From assembly GCF_002979475.1 (NCBI RefSeq), contig NZ_PCOY01000002.1, positions 62,001-126,000 on the forward strand: a stretch of 64,000 nt of DNA, in the 5' to 3' direction. Positions 19,573-27,540 of this stretch are shown in pieces. The DNA comes from Microbacterium sp. MYb62 (GTDB lineage Bacteria; Actinomycetota; Actinomycetes; Actinomycetales; Microbacteriaceae). The position numbers were made by a program, and so were the translations under genes. Under the pieces are notes generated by a model that saw only the letters and a list, made by a program, of their open reading frames with translations, was not told the DNA's origin and did not search any database. Position 1 is the first letter of the stretch; each line of letters opens with the position of its first letter.

Positions 19573-20634
19573 TCAGCGCGGAACGGGCCCGGTCGTCGTA
19601 CCGGCGCGGAACACGCAGGTGAGGTCCTGCGTCTCGCCGGGCTCGCCTCGCAGCATGCGCGCCACCTGCTCCCCCGCCGCGCGCCCCTTCTCGACCGCGG
19701 GCTGCACACTGGTGGTGAGGGTGAGGTCTCCGAGGCCGTCGACCTCGATGCCGTCGAAGCCGGCCACGGAGAGGTCCTCCGGCACGCGCAGTCCCCGTTC
19801 CTCCGCGGCGCGGATCACGCCGACCGCGAGCAGGTCGCTCTGGGCGAGCACGGCGGTCGGCCGCGTCTCGGGGTCTGACAGGAGCATGCGCCCCACCAGG
19901 ACGCCTTCGTCGATGAGACTTCCGGATGCCGAGATCGCGGGGGCGTCGGGGAACACCCGGCGCATCCCCTCGAGTCGGTGAACGGTCACGTCGACGGTCG
20001 CGGTCGCGATCCGCTCAGGGGTGACCGGGGCCCTGTCCCGATCGCTGTCGAGGGGGAGCGTGACGAGCGCGACGTCACGGTGACCGAGTTCGCGGACGTG
20101 TCGGGCGACGTCGGCGGAGGCCTCGGTGTTGTCCAGGGTGATGCGCGGGATCGCCTCGCCCGCATCGCCTTCGATCACGACGACCGGCAGACCGCGGCCG
20201 ACCACCACTTCAAGAGAGGCTCTGGTGCGCCCGGAGCAGCCGATCAGCACGAAGGCGTCGACGGGAGCGCTGGCGATGGCCGCGCCCTCCTCCCCCGCTT
20301 CGTCGCGCATCAGCAGGATGCCCGCACTGAGCTCGGCGAGTCCGTCGGTGAGTCCGTCCATCATGGCCGTCGTCACCGGATCGAGGAACGCCGCGCGCAG
20401 ATGTCCTTCGAGGACGACGGCGACGATGCCGCTGCGCCCGCGGCGCAGAGACGCCGCACGGGGATCCGGCCCGGCATATCCGAGCTCGGCAGCAGCCGCG
20501 AGCACACGTTCCCGTGTGGAGGCGGCGACGTTCGCCTTGCCGCTGAAGACCACCGAGGCGGTGGAAGTCGCCACTCCGGCCTCGCGTGCGACGTCGGCGA
20601 TCGTGGGCCGACGCGGCGTCTCCTGACTGCTCAT
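19573..20634 (-). CDS. LacI family transcriptional regulator
   Basis: The 353-residue protein opens with the LacI helix-turn-helix (PTIADVAREAGVATSTASVV) and hinge (VLAAAAELGYAGPDP), followed by a periplasmic-binding-protein-like sensor domain (VDAFVLIGCSG, VPEDLSVAGFDGIEVDGL). The effector is not identifiable. It diverges from an MFS transporter across 60 bases containing a perfect 14-bp palindrome, so it most likely represses both itself and the transporter. Start ATG at 20634 has a -10 element ending six bases upstream on the minus strand. Confidence 0.92.
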   Translation of the reverse strand: MSSQETPRRPTIADVAREAGVATSTASVVFSGKANVAASTRERVLAAAAELGYAGPDPRAASLRRGRSGIVAVVLEGHLRAAFLDPVTTAMMDGLTDGLAELSAGILLMRDEAGEEGAAIASAPVDAFVLIGCSGRTRASLEVVVGRGLPVVVIEGDAGEAIPRITLDNTEASADVARHVRELGHRDVALVTLPLDSDRDRAPVTPERIATATVDVTVHRLEGMRRVFPDAPAISASGSLIDEGVLVGRMLLSDPETRPTAVLAQSDLLAVGVIRAAEERGLRVPEDLSVAGFDGIEVDGLGDLTLTTSVQPAVEKGRAAGEQVARMLRGEPGETQDLTCVFRAGTTTGPVPR

Positions 20635-20640
20635 ACTTCG

Positions 20641-20646
20641 AGGATA
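20641..20646 (-). promoter_or_regulatory. Predicted -10 element of LacI gene (leaderless)
   Basis: On the minus strand TATCCT is followed by six bases and then the ATG at 20634, predicting a leaderless transcript. Confidence 0.5.
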
Positions 20647-20667
20647 GCCCGCATCCGTTCCCCTGGG

Positions 20668-20681
20668 TCGAATCGATTCGA
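20668..20681. promoter_or_regulatory. LacI-type operator palindrome
   Basis: TCGAATCGATTCGA is a perfect 14-bp palindrome with a central CG, the usual symmetry of LacI/PurR-family operators. It lies between the two divergent -10 elements, over the expected -35 zone of the LacI gene and just upstream of the MFS -10. Confidence 0.7.
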
Positions 20682-20687
20682 TAGGCT
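20682..20687 (+). promoter_or_regulatory. Predicted -10 element of MFS gene (leaderless)
   Basis: TAGGCT directly follows the palindrome and ends seven bases before the ATG at 20695, so a bound repressor would cover the promoter. Confidence 0.5.
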
Positions 20688-20694
20688 GTCCGGC

Positions 20695-21933
20695 ATGGAG
20701 ACAGCCCTCACCCGTTCGCAGTTCGTGCGCTGGCGCGCGGCGATCTTCGCCATCTTCCTCGCGAGCGGCCTCTCGATCGCGACATGGGCGTCCCGTGTGC
20801 CCGGCATCAAGGAGGCACTGGGACTCGACAACGCGCAGGTCGGCCTCATCCTGCTCGGCATGGGCGTGTCGTCGATCATCGGCATCTCGACCGGGCCCGC
20901 GGTGATGGCGCGCATCGGCGCGCGGCGGGGCATGCTCCTGACGATGTTGACCTTCGCCGTCGGGATCGTGCTCGTCGGTCTCGGGGCCAACGTCTTCGGA
21001 TCCGTCCCGGTGGTCATCGTCGGCATGGCGCTCTTCGGCTTCGGCAACGGCTCGGTCGACGTGATGATGAACGTCGAGGCGACGGCGATCGAGCAGCAGA
21101 TGGGCAAGACGATCCTGCCCGTGTTCCATGCGTTCTTCAGCTTCGGCACGGTCATCGGCGCCGGCATCGGCGCCCTCGCGGCGCAGCTGACGGTCGACGT
21201 CGCCACCCATGCCGCGATCATGGGGAGCCTGATCGCCGTGATCGCGATCGCCTGCTTCTTCCAGGTGCCCGTGCGCGAGGCGACCCTCGATCCGGTGGCA
21301 CACGAGAAGCCGCCGTTCCGGGCACGCATGCACACCGCCCTCGAGGCGTGGCGCGAGCCGCGCACCTACCTGATCGGCGTCGTCATGCTCGGCATGTCTT
21401 TCGCCGAGGGCGGGGCCAACGACTGGATCGCCCTCGGCACCGAACAGGGTCACGGGTTCGCGGAGGGCACCGGGGCCGTGTCGCTCGCCGTGTTCTCCGT
21501 GGGGATGACGGTGGTGCGCCTGTTCGGTGGTCCGCTCGTCGATCGGTTCGGCCGCGTGTTGGTGCTGCGCATCCTGGCGGTGGCTGCGGCCTCGGGCATC
21601 CTGCTGTTCATCCTCGCTCCCACCTTCCCGCTCGTGCTGGTCGGGGCCGCGCTCTGGGGCATCGGCGCATCGCTCGGGTTCCCGCTCGGCATGTCCGCCG
21701 CCGCCGACGACCCCGCCAAGGCTGCGGCGCGGGTGAGCGCGGCCGCGACGATCGGCTACGTCGCCTTCCTCGGCGGTCCCCCGGTGCTCGGCGTCATCAG
21801 CGAGCACATCGGGCTGCTGAACACGCTGTTCATCCTGGTCGCCCTCGTCGTGATGTCCGGCCTGTTCTCGGGCGCTGCCCGACCGCTGCGGGATGACGAG
21901 AAGACACCGGTCGCGAAGACGGAACGGGGCTGA
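20695..21933 (+). CDS. MFS transporter
   Basis: The 412-residue protein has 12 predicted helices and MFS signatures including WASRVPGIKEALGLDNAQVG after helix 1, a motif-A-like VMARIGARRGMLLTM between helices 2 and 3, and the equivalent FGGPLVDRFGRVLVLRI in the second half. It resembles the YbjJ-like branch of proton-coupled permeases. The divergent LacI regulator and the shared operator point to sugar or related small-molecule transport, but the substrate is not determined. Confidence 0.88.
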   Translation: METALTRSQFVRWRAAIFAIFLASGLSIATWASRVPGIKEALGLDNAQVGLILLGMGVSSIIGISTGPAVMARIGARRGMLLTMLTFAVGIVLVGLGANVFGSVPVVIVGMALFGFGNGSVDVMMNVEATAIEQQMGKTILPVFHAFFSFGTVIGAGIGALAAQLTVDVATHAAIMGSLIAVIAIACFFQVPVREATLDPVAHEKPPFRARMHTALEAWREPRTYLIGVVMLGMSFAEGGANDWIALGTEQGHGFAEGTGAVSLAVFSVGMTVVRLFGGPLVDRFGRVLVLRILAVAAASGILLFILAPTFPLVLVGAALWGIGASLGFPLGMSAAADDPAKAAARVSAAATIGYVAFLGGPPVLGVISEHIGLLNTLFILVALVVMSGLFSGAARPLRDDEKTPVAKTERG

Positions 21934-21936
21934 GAG

Positions 21937-22578
21937 TCAGTTCTCGCGTGCGCGCACGAGGGCTGCCGCGTGCGAGCGGCTGCGTGCGCCCAGCTTGGTC
22001 AGCACGTTGGAGACATGCGTCTTGACGGTCGGCACCGAGATGCGCAGGTGCGTCGCGAGCTGGGCGTTCGACCAGCCCTGCAGGATGCCGTCGAGCACCT
22101 CCTGCTCGCGGATGGTGAGGTCGGGCTGCTCATGACGCGCCGGAGCCGGAACGGCTACGCCCTGCGCCGCCGCGGCGAGCGCGCGTCGGGTCACTCGGGG
22201 ATCGAGGGCACCCTCCCCCGCTGCCACCGACCGCACGGCCTGCACGAGGGTGGGAGCGTCGACCGTCTTGAGCAGGAATCCCGCCGCTCCGGCGCGGATG
22301 GCCCCGAAGACGAGCTCGTCCTCGTCGAAGCTCGTCAGGACCAACACGTCGCCGAGGCCGCGGGTGACGATCTCGCTGGTGGCCGAGATCCCATCCCGGC
22401 CGGGCATGCGAAGGTCCATGAGCACGACGTCGGGGCGCAGGGCCGCGGCATTCCGCACAGCCACGTCGCCGTCCGCGGCCTCGCCGACCACCCGGATGCC
22501 CTGCGCCTCGAGCATGATGCGCAGGCCGGCCCTGATCGCGGCGTGGTCGTCGGCGAGCAGCACCGTCGGCGCGGTCAC
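21937..22578 (-). CDS. NarL/LuxR-type response regulator
   Basis: The 213-residue protein has a receiver domain with acidic pocket LLADDH (Asp10/Asp11), phospho-acceptor Asp55 in VVLMDLRMPG and Lys in GFLLKTVD. The C-terminal LuxR helix-turn-helix is LTIREQEVLDGILQGWSNAQ followed by ISVPTVKTHVSNVL. The start GTG at 22578 overlaps the kinase stop (GTGA), so it is co-translated with the kinase. It will bind DNA when phosphorylated; target genes are unknown, but the kinase adjoins a Gap-family membrane gene. Confidence 0.93.
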   Translation of the reverse strand: MTAPTVLLADDHAAIRAGLRIMLEAQGIRVVGEAADGDVAVRNAAALRPDVVLMDLRMPGRDGISATSEIVTRGLGDVLVLTSFDEDELVFGAIRAGAAGFLLKTVDAPTLVQAVRSVAAGEGALDPRVTRRALAAAAQGVAVPAPARHEQPDLTIREQEVLDGILQGWSNAQLATHLRISVPTVKTHVSNVLTKLGARSRSHAAALVRAREN

Positions 22579-23771
22579 ACCCGCACCTCGATCGGGATCC
22601 GACCCTCGACCGACCATCCCCCGGCGACCGGCCCCGCGGAGAAGACGCCGCCCAGTGCGCTGACGCGCTCGCGGAGCATCTGCAGACCCCAGCCCTCGCC
22701 GCCGTGCGCTGCCGCGGGACTGGCGACCCCGCCGCGCGAACGCACTCCGACGTGCACCTCGGCGTCCCGTTCCTCGATCGCGACCTCGACTTCGGCGCCG
22801 CTCGCATGCCGGACGCAGTTGGTCAGCGACTCCCGCACGATGCGGACGACGGTCTGCTCGGACGCGGGTCCGAGGTCATGGACATCGTCAGCGCAGAGGG
22901 TGACGACGAGTCCCGCTCGCTCCGCCTCCTTCACGATGCCGTCGAGATCAGCCCAGCGCGGGGCCGGCCCGAGGCTCCCGTCGCCGCGACGCAGCACCGA
23001 GATCATGGATCGCAGTGCCCCGTGGGCATCGAGACCCGCATCGCGCACGGCCTGCAGCGCTGCACGATCCCGCAGGCGATCGGGGTCCGTCGACAACGCG
23101 GCCTCCGCGCGGATCGCCATCGCCATCACGTGGCCGGCGACGACGTCGTGGAGTTCTCTCGCCATCGTCTCTCGCTCGCGCTGCACGGCTTCCGCACGGT
23201 CGCGATCGGCGACGGCGGCGGCATCGTCCGCGCGCTGGCGGTGCAGCTCGGCGAGTTCGTTGGCCTGGGAGACGGCGACCGCCCACCAGTAGTCGGTGCC
23301 GAAGATCGCACCGAACTGCACGCCGATGAGGAACGCCACCGGGAACGACACGTCGGTGAAGAGCCAGGCGGTGACGAACAGGATGGCCGTCGAGGCTCCC
23401 AGCAGGACGAGCAGCACCCGTCGTCCCTTCGCGGTGGCGAGGAACGCCACCGTCCACAGCACATCCAGCAGGACGACCAGGGTGCCGATGCCGCCGACGG
23501 TGAGCAGATCGATCACGAAGAGCAGCGCGACGAGCACGAGGACGGTGATCGGCATCCGCCGCTTCGCGAGGGCGAGCAGACATGCAGGGAGGGCGAGGGC
23601 CAGCGCCCACCACGGGGAGACGGGTTCCGGAAGGATCGAGAAGGGCCCCCAGATGCCGCGGAACCCGAGGGCGGCCATCACGACCGCGAGGACGGCCATC
23701 CCGATCGGGTCGGCCCACCTGCGGTGCCGCCGGTACCAGGCGCCGAATCCGCCTTCGACCTGCTCGTGCAT
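22575..23771 (-). CDS. NarL-type sensor histidine kinase
   Basis: The 398-residue membrane kinase has about six TM helices in residues 20-160. A coiled linker follows, then the HisKA_3 phosphorylation motif ETMARELHDVVAGHVMAMAI with His208, and an HATPase_c domain with N-box VRIVRESLTNCVRHASG and G-box GEGWGLQMLRERVSALGG. The sensing part is intramembrane with very short loops, as in DesK/LiaS-like kinases that sense envelope stress. The start ATG at 23771 is favoured because it places the first helix at the usual distance. Confidence 0.92.
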   Translation of the reverse strand: MHEQVEGGFGAWYRRHRRWADPIGMAVLAVVMAALGFRGIWGPFSILPEPVSPWWALALALPACLLALAKRRMPITVLVLVALLFVIDLLTVGGIGTLVVLLDVLWTVAFLATAKGRRVLLVLLGASTAILFVTAWLFTDVSFPVAFLIGVQFGAIFGTDYWWAVAVSQANELAELHRQRADDAAAVADRDRAEAVQRERETMARELHDVVAGHVMAMAIRAEAALSTDPDRLRDRAALQAVRDAGLDAHGALRSMISVLRRGDGSLGPAPRWADLDGIVKEAERAGLVVTLCADDVHDLGPASEQTVVRIVRESLTNCVRHASGAEVEVAIEERDAEVHVGVRSRGGVASPAAAHGGEGWGLQMLRERVSALGGVFSAGPVAGGWSVEGRIPIEVRV

Positions 23772-23886
23772 GACCTCATGCAACCATGGCGCGCGGCGTG
23801 GCGCATCCGACGAAGGGATGAGGGGCCCGAAGGGAACGGTACTTTCGCCCGATCCGTCGCGGGCGCGGTTCGACGAGCGTGGAGAC

Positions 23887-24777
23887 ATGGAACTCTTCGG
23901 CGGGCTGTCGCTCCCCCTCTCCCTCGCGCTCCTGGCGCTGATCGACGGGCTGAGCGTCGGCACGCTCCTCATCCCGGTCTTCCTGCTGCTGCATCCGGGG
24001 CGGGTGCGCGCCGGACGCATCCTGCTGTATCTCGTGACGATCGCCGCGTTCTACCTCGTCGTCGGGTTGCTGTTCCTGTGGGGGCTGGTGAACCTCGTCG
24101 ACGTCGCGTCCGACTTCCTGGCATCGCCCGCGGGACTGATCATCCGTCTTCTGGTGGGAGGAGTGCTCCTGATCACCGCTTTCGTGATGCCGACGGGCGA
24201 GAAGAAGGCCACCTCCACGGCCGCGCCCACGCCCACGCCCCCGGCCGCATCCGCCCCGCAGGTCTCTCCGTGGACGGGGATGCCGACGACGGGCACGGCG
24301 CACGTCTCCCCGGATATGACGCCACCCCCGCCCACTGCCGCCGCGGTGGACACGGGTACCGCGCCCCGTGGCGGACGCATCACCCGCTGGCGGGACCGCC
24401 TGCTCGACCCGCGCACCCGCGGCACGGCGGTGATGGCCGTCGCGATCGCGGCCGGTCTCGTCGAGGTGGCCACCATGCTGCCCTACATCGTCGCGATGAC
24501 GATGCTCGCCGACGCCGGGATCGACACGCCCCTGCGTGTGCTCTCGCTCGTCGGATACTGCGCGCTGATGATCCTGCCGGCGATCGTGCTGCTCGTCCTC
24601 CGCCTCGTCGCCGCTCCCCTGGTCCAGCGGCCGCTCGAGCGCTTCGCGGCCTGGATGGAGCGCACCGGTGCCGAGAACACCGCCTGGATCATCGGCATCA
24701 TCGGGTTCCTCATCGCCCGCTCCGCCGCGACCGAGCTCGGGCTCTTCGAGGCGATCGGCGCCTTCCTCGACCGGTGA
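23887..24777 (+). CDS. Gap-family membrane protein (Sap/GAP exporter-like)
   Basis: The 296-residue protein has six helices in two sets of three, separated by a Pro/Thr/Ala-rich loop at about residues 100-165. The N-terminus LALLALIDGLSVGTLLIPVF matches the GAP/Sap family, which includes the mycobacterial Gap protein needed for surface glycopeptidolipid export and the sulfolipid-1-addressing protein. Here a role in exporting or placing an envelope lipid is plausible but unproven. It diverges from the two-component system, which may control it. The ATG at 23887 has TGGAGA close upstream. Confidence 0.75.
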   Translation: MELFGGLSLPLSLALLALIDGLSVGTLLIPVFLLLHPGRVRAGRILLYLVTIAAFYLVVGLLFLWGLVNLVDVASDFLASPAGLIIRLLVGGVLLITAFVMPTGEKKATSTAAPTPTPPAASAPQVSPWTGMPTTGTAHVSPDMTPPPPTAAAVDTGTAPRGGRITRWRDRLLDPRTRGTAVMAVAIAAGLVEVATMLPYIVAMTMLADAGIDTPLRVLSLVGYCALMILPAIVLLVLRLVAAPLVQRPLERFAAWMERTGAENTAWIIGIIGFLIARSAATELGLFEAIGAFLDR

Positions 24778-24822
24778 GGAGCCGCGCCCCCTCGGCTGCG
24801 ACGGAGCGGGACCAGGACGAAG

Positions 24823-24828
24823 TAGGCT
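24823..24828 (+). promoter_or_regulatory. Predicted -10 element of nucS (leaderless)
   Basis: TAGGCT ends six bases before the nucS GTG at 24835. Confidence 0.55.
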
Positions 24829-24834
24829 CGACGG

Positions 24835-25530
24835 GTGCGTCTCGTCATCGCCCGCTGCTCGGTCGACTACACCGGTCGGCTCAATGCCCATCTCCCGCTT
24901 GCCACGCGTCTGCTCGTGCACAAGGGAGACGGGAGTCTGCTCGTGCACTCCGACGGCGGCAGTTACAAGCCGCTGAACTGGATGAGCCCGCCGTGTTCGC
25001 TCTCGAGCGAGACCCCCGGCGAGGAAGAGGCGAGCGCCGGCGTCGTCGAGGTCTGGCGCGTCACCCACAAGAAGACCGGCGATGCTCTGCGCGTGCAGAT
25101 CTACGAGATCATCCACGACACCTCCCATGAGCTGGGCATCGACCCCGGGCTGCAGAAGGACGGCGTCGAGGCCGACCTGCAGCGGCTCCTCGCCGAGCAG
25201 GTCGAGCGCATCTCCGAGGGCGCGACGCTCGTGCGCCGCGAATATCCGACCGCCATCGGTCCCGTCGACCTGCTGGTGCGCGATGCCGACGGCGCCGCGA
25301 TCGCGGTCGAGATCAAGCGCCGCGGCGACATCGACGGCGTGGAACAGCTCACCCGCTACCTCGAACTGCTCGGCCGTGACCCGCACCTCTCCCCCGTGCA
25401 GGGCGTCTTCGCCGCGCAGGAGATCAAGCCCCAGGCGCGTGTGCTCGCCGAGGATCGCGGCATCCGCTGTCTGGTGCTCGACTACGACGACATGAAGGGC
25501 ATCGAGTCGGGCATCCCCCGCCTGTTCTGA
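24835..25530 (+). CDS. nucS: Mismatch-specific endonuclease NucS/EndoMS
   Basis: This 231-residue enzyme is the actinobacterial and archaeal non-canonical mismatch repair nuclease, which cuts both strands at G-T, G-G and T-T mismatches. It starts with the N-terminal dimerisation domain ([20 protein letters not shown]) and has the RecB-like nuclease core [20 protein letters not shown] with Asp, Glu and Lys, then [18 protein letters not shown]. The C-terminus GIPRLF is the short segment used to bind the sliding clamp in this family. Its presence agrees with the absence of MutS/MutL in actinobacteria. The start is a GTG with a leaderless-type -10. Confidence 0.96.
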   Translation: MRLVIARCSVDYTGRLNAHLPLATRLLVHKGDGSLLVHSDGGSYKPLNWMSPPCSLSSETPGEEEASAGVVEVWRVTHKKTGDALRVQIYEIIHDTSHELGIDPGLQKDGVEADLQRLLAEQVERISEGATLVRREYPTAIGPVDLLVRDADGAAIAVEIKRRGDIDGVEQLTRYLELLGRDPHLSPVQGVFAAQEIKPQARVLAEDRGIRCLVLDYDDMKGIESGIPRLF

Positions 25531-25541
25531 GGCGCCGCCGT

Positions 25542-25901
25542 TCAGCGCGCGGCGATGAGCCGAGGCGTCGGCCCCTCCAGCCGCGCGATCGCGATCTTCA
25601 CCTCGAAGATCTGCTGCTCGAAGCGGTTGAACCGCACATCGAACTTCGCATCCATCGCCGCGAACCGCGCGTCGAACTTCGCGTCCTGGGCATCGAACCG
25701 CGCGTCGAACTTCGCGTCCTGCGCATCGAACCGCGCGTCGAACTTCGCGTCCTGCGCATCGAACCGCGCATCGAACTTCGCATCCATCGCCGCGAATCGG
25801 GCGTCCATCCGGTTGATCATCCAGCCGAAACCGCTGATGATCGCCACCAAGAGCGTCACTGCTGTCGCCAGCATCGTGATGACTTCCACCGACACGTACA
25901 T
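25542..25901 (-). CDS. Membrane-anchored hendecad coiled-coil protein
   Basis: The 119-residue protein has one N-terminal TM helix (about residues 8-29) and a repeated region at residues 40-94 made of five 11-residue units of the form DAKFDARFDAQ. The rest is charged helix. An 11-residue (hendecad) period gives a nearly straight coiled coil, as in some membrane-stalk proteins. The product likely forms a parallel oligomer at the membrane. No functional family is recognised, though similar DUF-type proteins occur beside many bacterial genes. The unit number may vary by slippage because the DNA repeats are almost identical. Confidence 0.75.
   Translation of the reverse strand: MYVSVEVITMLATAVTLLVAIISGFGWMINRMDARFAAMDAKFDARFDAQDAKFDARFDAQDAKFDARFDAQDAKFDARFAAMDAKFDVRFNRFEQQIFEVKIAIARLEGPTPRLIAAR
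25620..25784 (-). repeat. 33-bp tandem repeat, five units, in frame
   Basis: Five consecutive 33-bp units encode the 11-residue repeat. The middle three units encode identical residues and are nearly identical at the DNA level; the outer two have diverged. The length is a multiple of three, so unit gain or loss would keep the frame. Confidence 0.85.
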
Positions 25902-25907
25902 GCCCCC

Positions 25908-25936
25908 ATTCTCGCCCGTGATTCCGCCGTTGTCAC
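25908..25936 (-). promoter_or_regulatory. Promoter of coiled-coil gene (leaderless)
   Basis: On the minus strand GTGACA (25936-25931) and GAGAAT (25913-25908) are separated by exactly 17 bases, and the -10 ends six bases before the ATG at 25901. Confidence 0.55.
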
Positions 25937-25968
25937 GACCTTATATGGAGACACCAGGCGCTCACATG

Positions 25969-25999
25969 AGGTGTGCAGAACCCTTTGTGTTGCACACCT
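25969..25999. promoter_or_regulatory. 9-bp inverted repeat upstream of HAD gene
   Basis: AGGTGTGCA at 25969-25977 and TGCACACCT at 25991-25999 are perfect complements 13 bases apart, between the divergent coiled-coil and HAD genes. It lies just upstream of the HAD -10, so it could be an operator for an unknown regulator. Confidence 0.45.
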
Positions 26000-26033
26000 G
26001 TGCAGGAAGAGCGGCCGTCCTCTCTCGGGCCCA

Positions 26034-26039
26034 TAGGCT
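26034..26039 (+). promoter_or_regulatory. Predicted -10 element of HAD gene (leaderless)
   Basis: TAGGCT ends six bases before the ATG at 26046. The intervening GGAGAG is purine-rich but too close to serve as a normal ribosome site. Confidence 0.5.
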
Positions 26040-26045
26040 GGAGAG

Positions 26046-26711
26046 ATGGCCCACTCCCCCTACTCCTGCGTGCTGTGGGACGTCGACGGCACCATCGTCG
26101 ACGCATCCGTCGGCATCCTCCGTCGGCTCGACATCGCGCTCACGCACTTCGGCCATCCGGCACCGACGCGCGAACAGCTGGTGCACTGGATCGGTCCGCC
26201 CATGTTCCAGTCCTTCCAGGACCAGGCGGGCATGACGCCGGAGCAGTCCGCCGAGGCGGTCGCCTTCTACCGCACGCTCGGCAAGGCCGACGGCTATACG
26301 ACCGACGTCGCGACCTACCCGGGAGTGGTCGACCTCATCAACGAGCTGCACGCCTCCGGGGTGCCGCAGGCGACGGCCAGCTCGAAGCCCGAGAACCAGG
26401 TCGACGCGCTCGTCGACCACTTCGGCCTCCGCCCCGCGTTCTTGACGACGGTCGGCGCCACGCCCGACGAATCGACTCTCGCCTCGAAGACCGACATCGT
26501 GGCCGAAGCGCTGCGCCGCCTGCGCGAGCTCGGCGCCGACACGTCTCGACCCGTGCTGATCGGTGACCGACATCACGACGTCGAAGGCGGCAACGACAAC
26601 GATGTTCCCGTGATCTTCGTCGAGTGGGGTTTCAGCGATTCCCACGAAGGGGATGACGCCGCATTCCGCGTCGCCTCGGTCGCCGAGCTGCGCGCGCTCC
26701 TGCTCGCCTGA
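26046..26711 (+). CDS. HAD family phosphatase (PGP/beta-PGM-like)
   Basis: The 221-residue protein has the HAD motifs: motif I VLWDVDGTIVDA with the nucleophilic Asp, motif II in ATASSKPENQ, and motifs III/IV in VLIGDRHHDVEGGNDND. A helical C1 cap lies between residues 20 and 85. The layout matches phosphoglycolate phosphatase-like and beta-phosphoglucomutase-like enzymes. The substrate is not determined by sequence; it is likely a small cytoplasmic phosphate ester. Confidence 0.88.
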   Translation: MAHSPYSCVLWDVDGTIVDASVGILRRLDIALTHFGHPAPTREQLVHWIGPPMFQSFQDQAGMTPEQSAEAVAFYRTLGKADGYTTDVATYPGVVDLINELHASGVPQATASSKPENQVDALVDHFGLRPAFLTTVGATPDESTLASKTDIVAEALRRLRELGADTSRPVLIGDRHHDVEGGNDNDVPVIFVEWGFSDSHEGDDAAFRVASVAELRALLLA

Positions 26712-26790
26712 CGCACCGCACGCGCATACCCGCAGGGCCGCGCAACCGCTGATCAGCGCGCTCCACACCCCTGCCGCGACCCTCGGAAAG

Positions 26791-26847
26791 CACAGAACTC
26801 CCCGCCGGATGACGCATCAGGGACGCGATCCGGTGGGGAGCTCTGTG
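26791..26847. terminator. Long hairpin between HAD and cold-shock genes
   Basis: The 20-base arms at 26791-26810 and 26828-26847 pair with only two mismatches (CACAGAACTCCCC against GGGGAGCTCTGTG, extended by CCGGAT/ATCCGG). The hairpin lies between convergent genes, 12 bases beyond the cold-shock stop, and on the minus strand it is followed by CTTTCC. It probably ends both transcripts. Confidence 0.7.
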
Positions 26848-26858
26848 TCTCGCCCGTC

Positions 26859-27065
26859 TCAGACGGGGCGAATGTTCTCTGCCTGCAGGCCCTTCGGACC
26901 CTGCGCCACATCGAACTCGACTCGCTGGTTCTCTTCGAGAGACCGGTAGCCGGATGACTGGATGGCGGAGTAGTGCGCGAAGACGTCAGCGCCTCCGTCG
27001 TCGGGGGAGATGAAGCCGAAGCCCTTCTCCGAGTTGAACCACTTAACCGTGCCCTGGGTGCTCAT
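26859..27065 (-). CDS. Cold-shock domain protein
   Basis: The 68-residue CspA-type single-strand nucleic acid binding protein carries RNP1 KGFGFISP and RNP2-like VFAHYSAI motifs in a single OB-fold ([18 protein letters not shown]). It acts as an RNA chaperone or translation aid, either constitutive or cold-induced. The start at 27065 gives the standard family length; the longer open frame upstream is the untranslated leader and promoter region. Between the start and 27240 the minus strand has TAGCGT at about 27126 as a possible -10, which would leave a leader of about 50 bases. Confidence 0.95.
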   Translation of the reverse strand: MSTQGTVKWFNSEKGFGFISPDDGGADVFAHYSAIQSSGYRSLEENQRVEFDVAQGPKGLQAENIRPV

Positions 27066-27239
27066 GTACTGCCTGTTCTGCTGGTGAAGAAGCCGACGCA
27101 GGGATGCCCCGACATCGCTAACGCTAGTGGAGGAGGCCCCGAGCGGAATAGCAGTTGCGAGAAGGTAATCCAAATGTTGCACGAGCGGCATCCGGCCGTC
27201 ATCTGGCGGATTCGCGGGGGCTGGGCGCGCACGGCGCCC

Positions 27240-27519
27240 AAAAAATGGTGTGGCCCTCACCGCGGGGGGAGCGATGAGGGCCGAAGACGACCGGAGGGTG
27301 CGTCAGAAGTAGCTTAGCTTCTTTTCGAAGCTCTTGTCCCCCTTTTGGGGGACAAATCTGAATTTCAGTGGGAGACTGAGCGATAGCGGCCCCCTCGAGT
27401 AGCCCATTGGGGACTGAACTACTCGAGAGGGCCCAATCGCATGCACGGATCGTCTGCCCCTGGGGTGGGCCGTCGTCTCGTGGGGAGAGACGGAGACGAT
27501 CAATCCCCGTGTGCATGCA
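27240..27519 (-). ncRNA. Candidate small RNA with six consecutive hairpins and C-rich loops
   Basis: Read on the minus strand, six stems follow each other: 27511-27518/27439-27446 with inner stems 27494-27500/27449-27455 and 27487-27492/27474-27479; 27419-27433/27388-27402 (15 bp, one mismatch); 27375-27379/27365-27369; 27347-27355/27334-27342; 27327-27332/27316-27321; 27275-27282/27252-27259. On this strand the loops include TCCCCAC, AGTCCCCAATG, CTCCC and GCTCCCCCCGC. The last hairpin is followed by ACACCA and T6 (27245-27240), a Rho-independent terminator. No open frame here looks like a gene. C-rich loops are typical of small RNAs that pair with ribosome-binding sites. The opposite strand cannot be excluded. 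Confidence 0.5.
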
Positions 27520-27524
27520 CCTTC

Positions 27525-27530
27525 ACCATA
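27525..27530 (-). promoter_or_regulatory. Possible -10 element of the candidate small RNA
   Basis: TATGGT on the minus strand would place a transcript start at about 27518, the first base of the outermost stem. No clear -35 hexamer is seen. Confidence 0.35.
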
Positions 27531-27540
27531 GGGGAGGGCT

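Noticed and set aside
25620..25784. Regular 33-bp repeats as a CRISPR array
   Set aside because: The repeats are contiguous without spacers, encode an in-frame 11-residue protein repeat, and no cas genes are near.
27240..27355. 6C RNA of actinobacteria
   Set aside because: The last hairpin has a C6 loop, but the second C6-loop stem in the right place is missing and the genomic context differs. A covariance search would decide.
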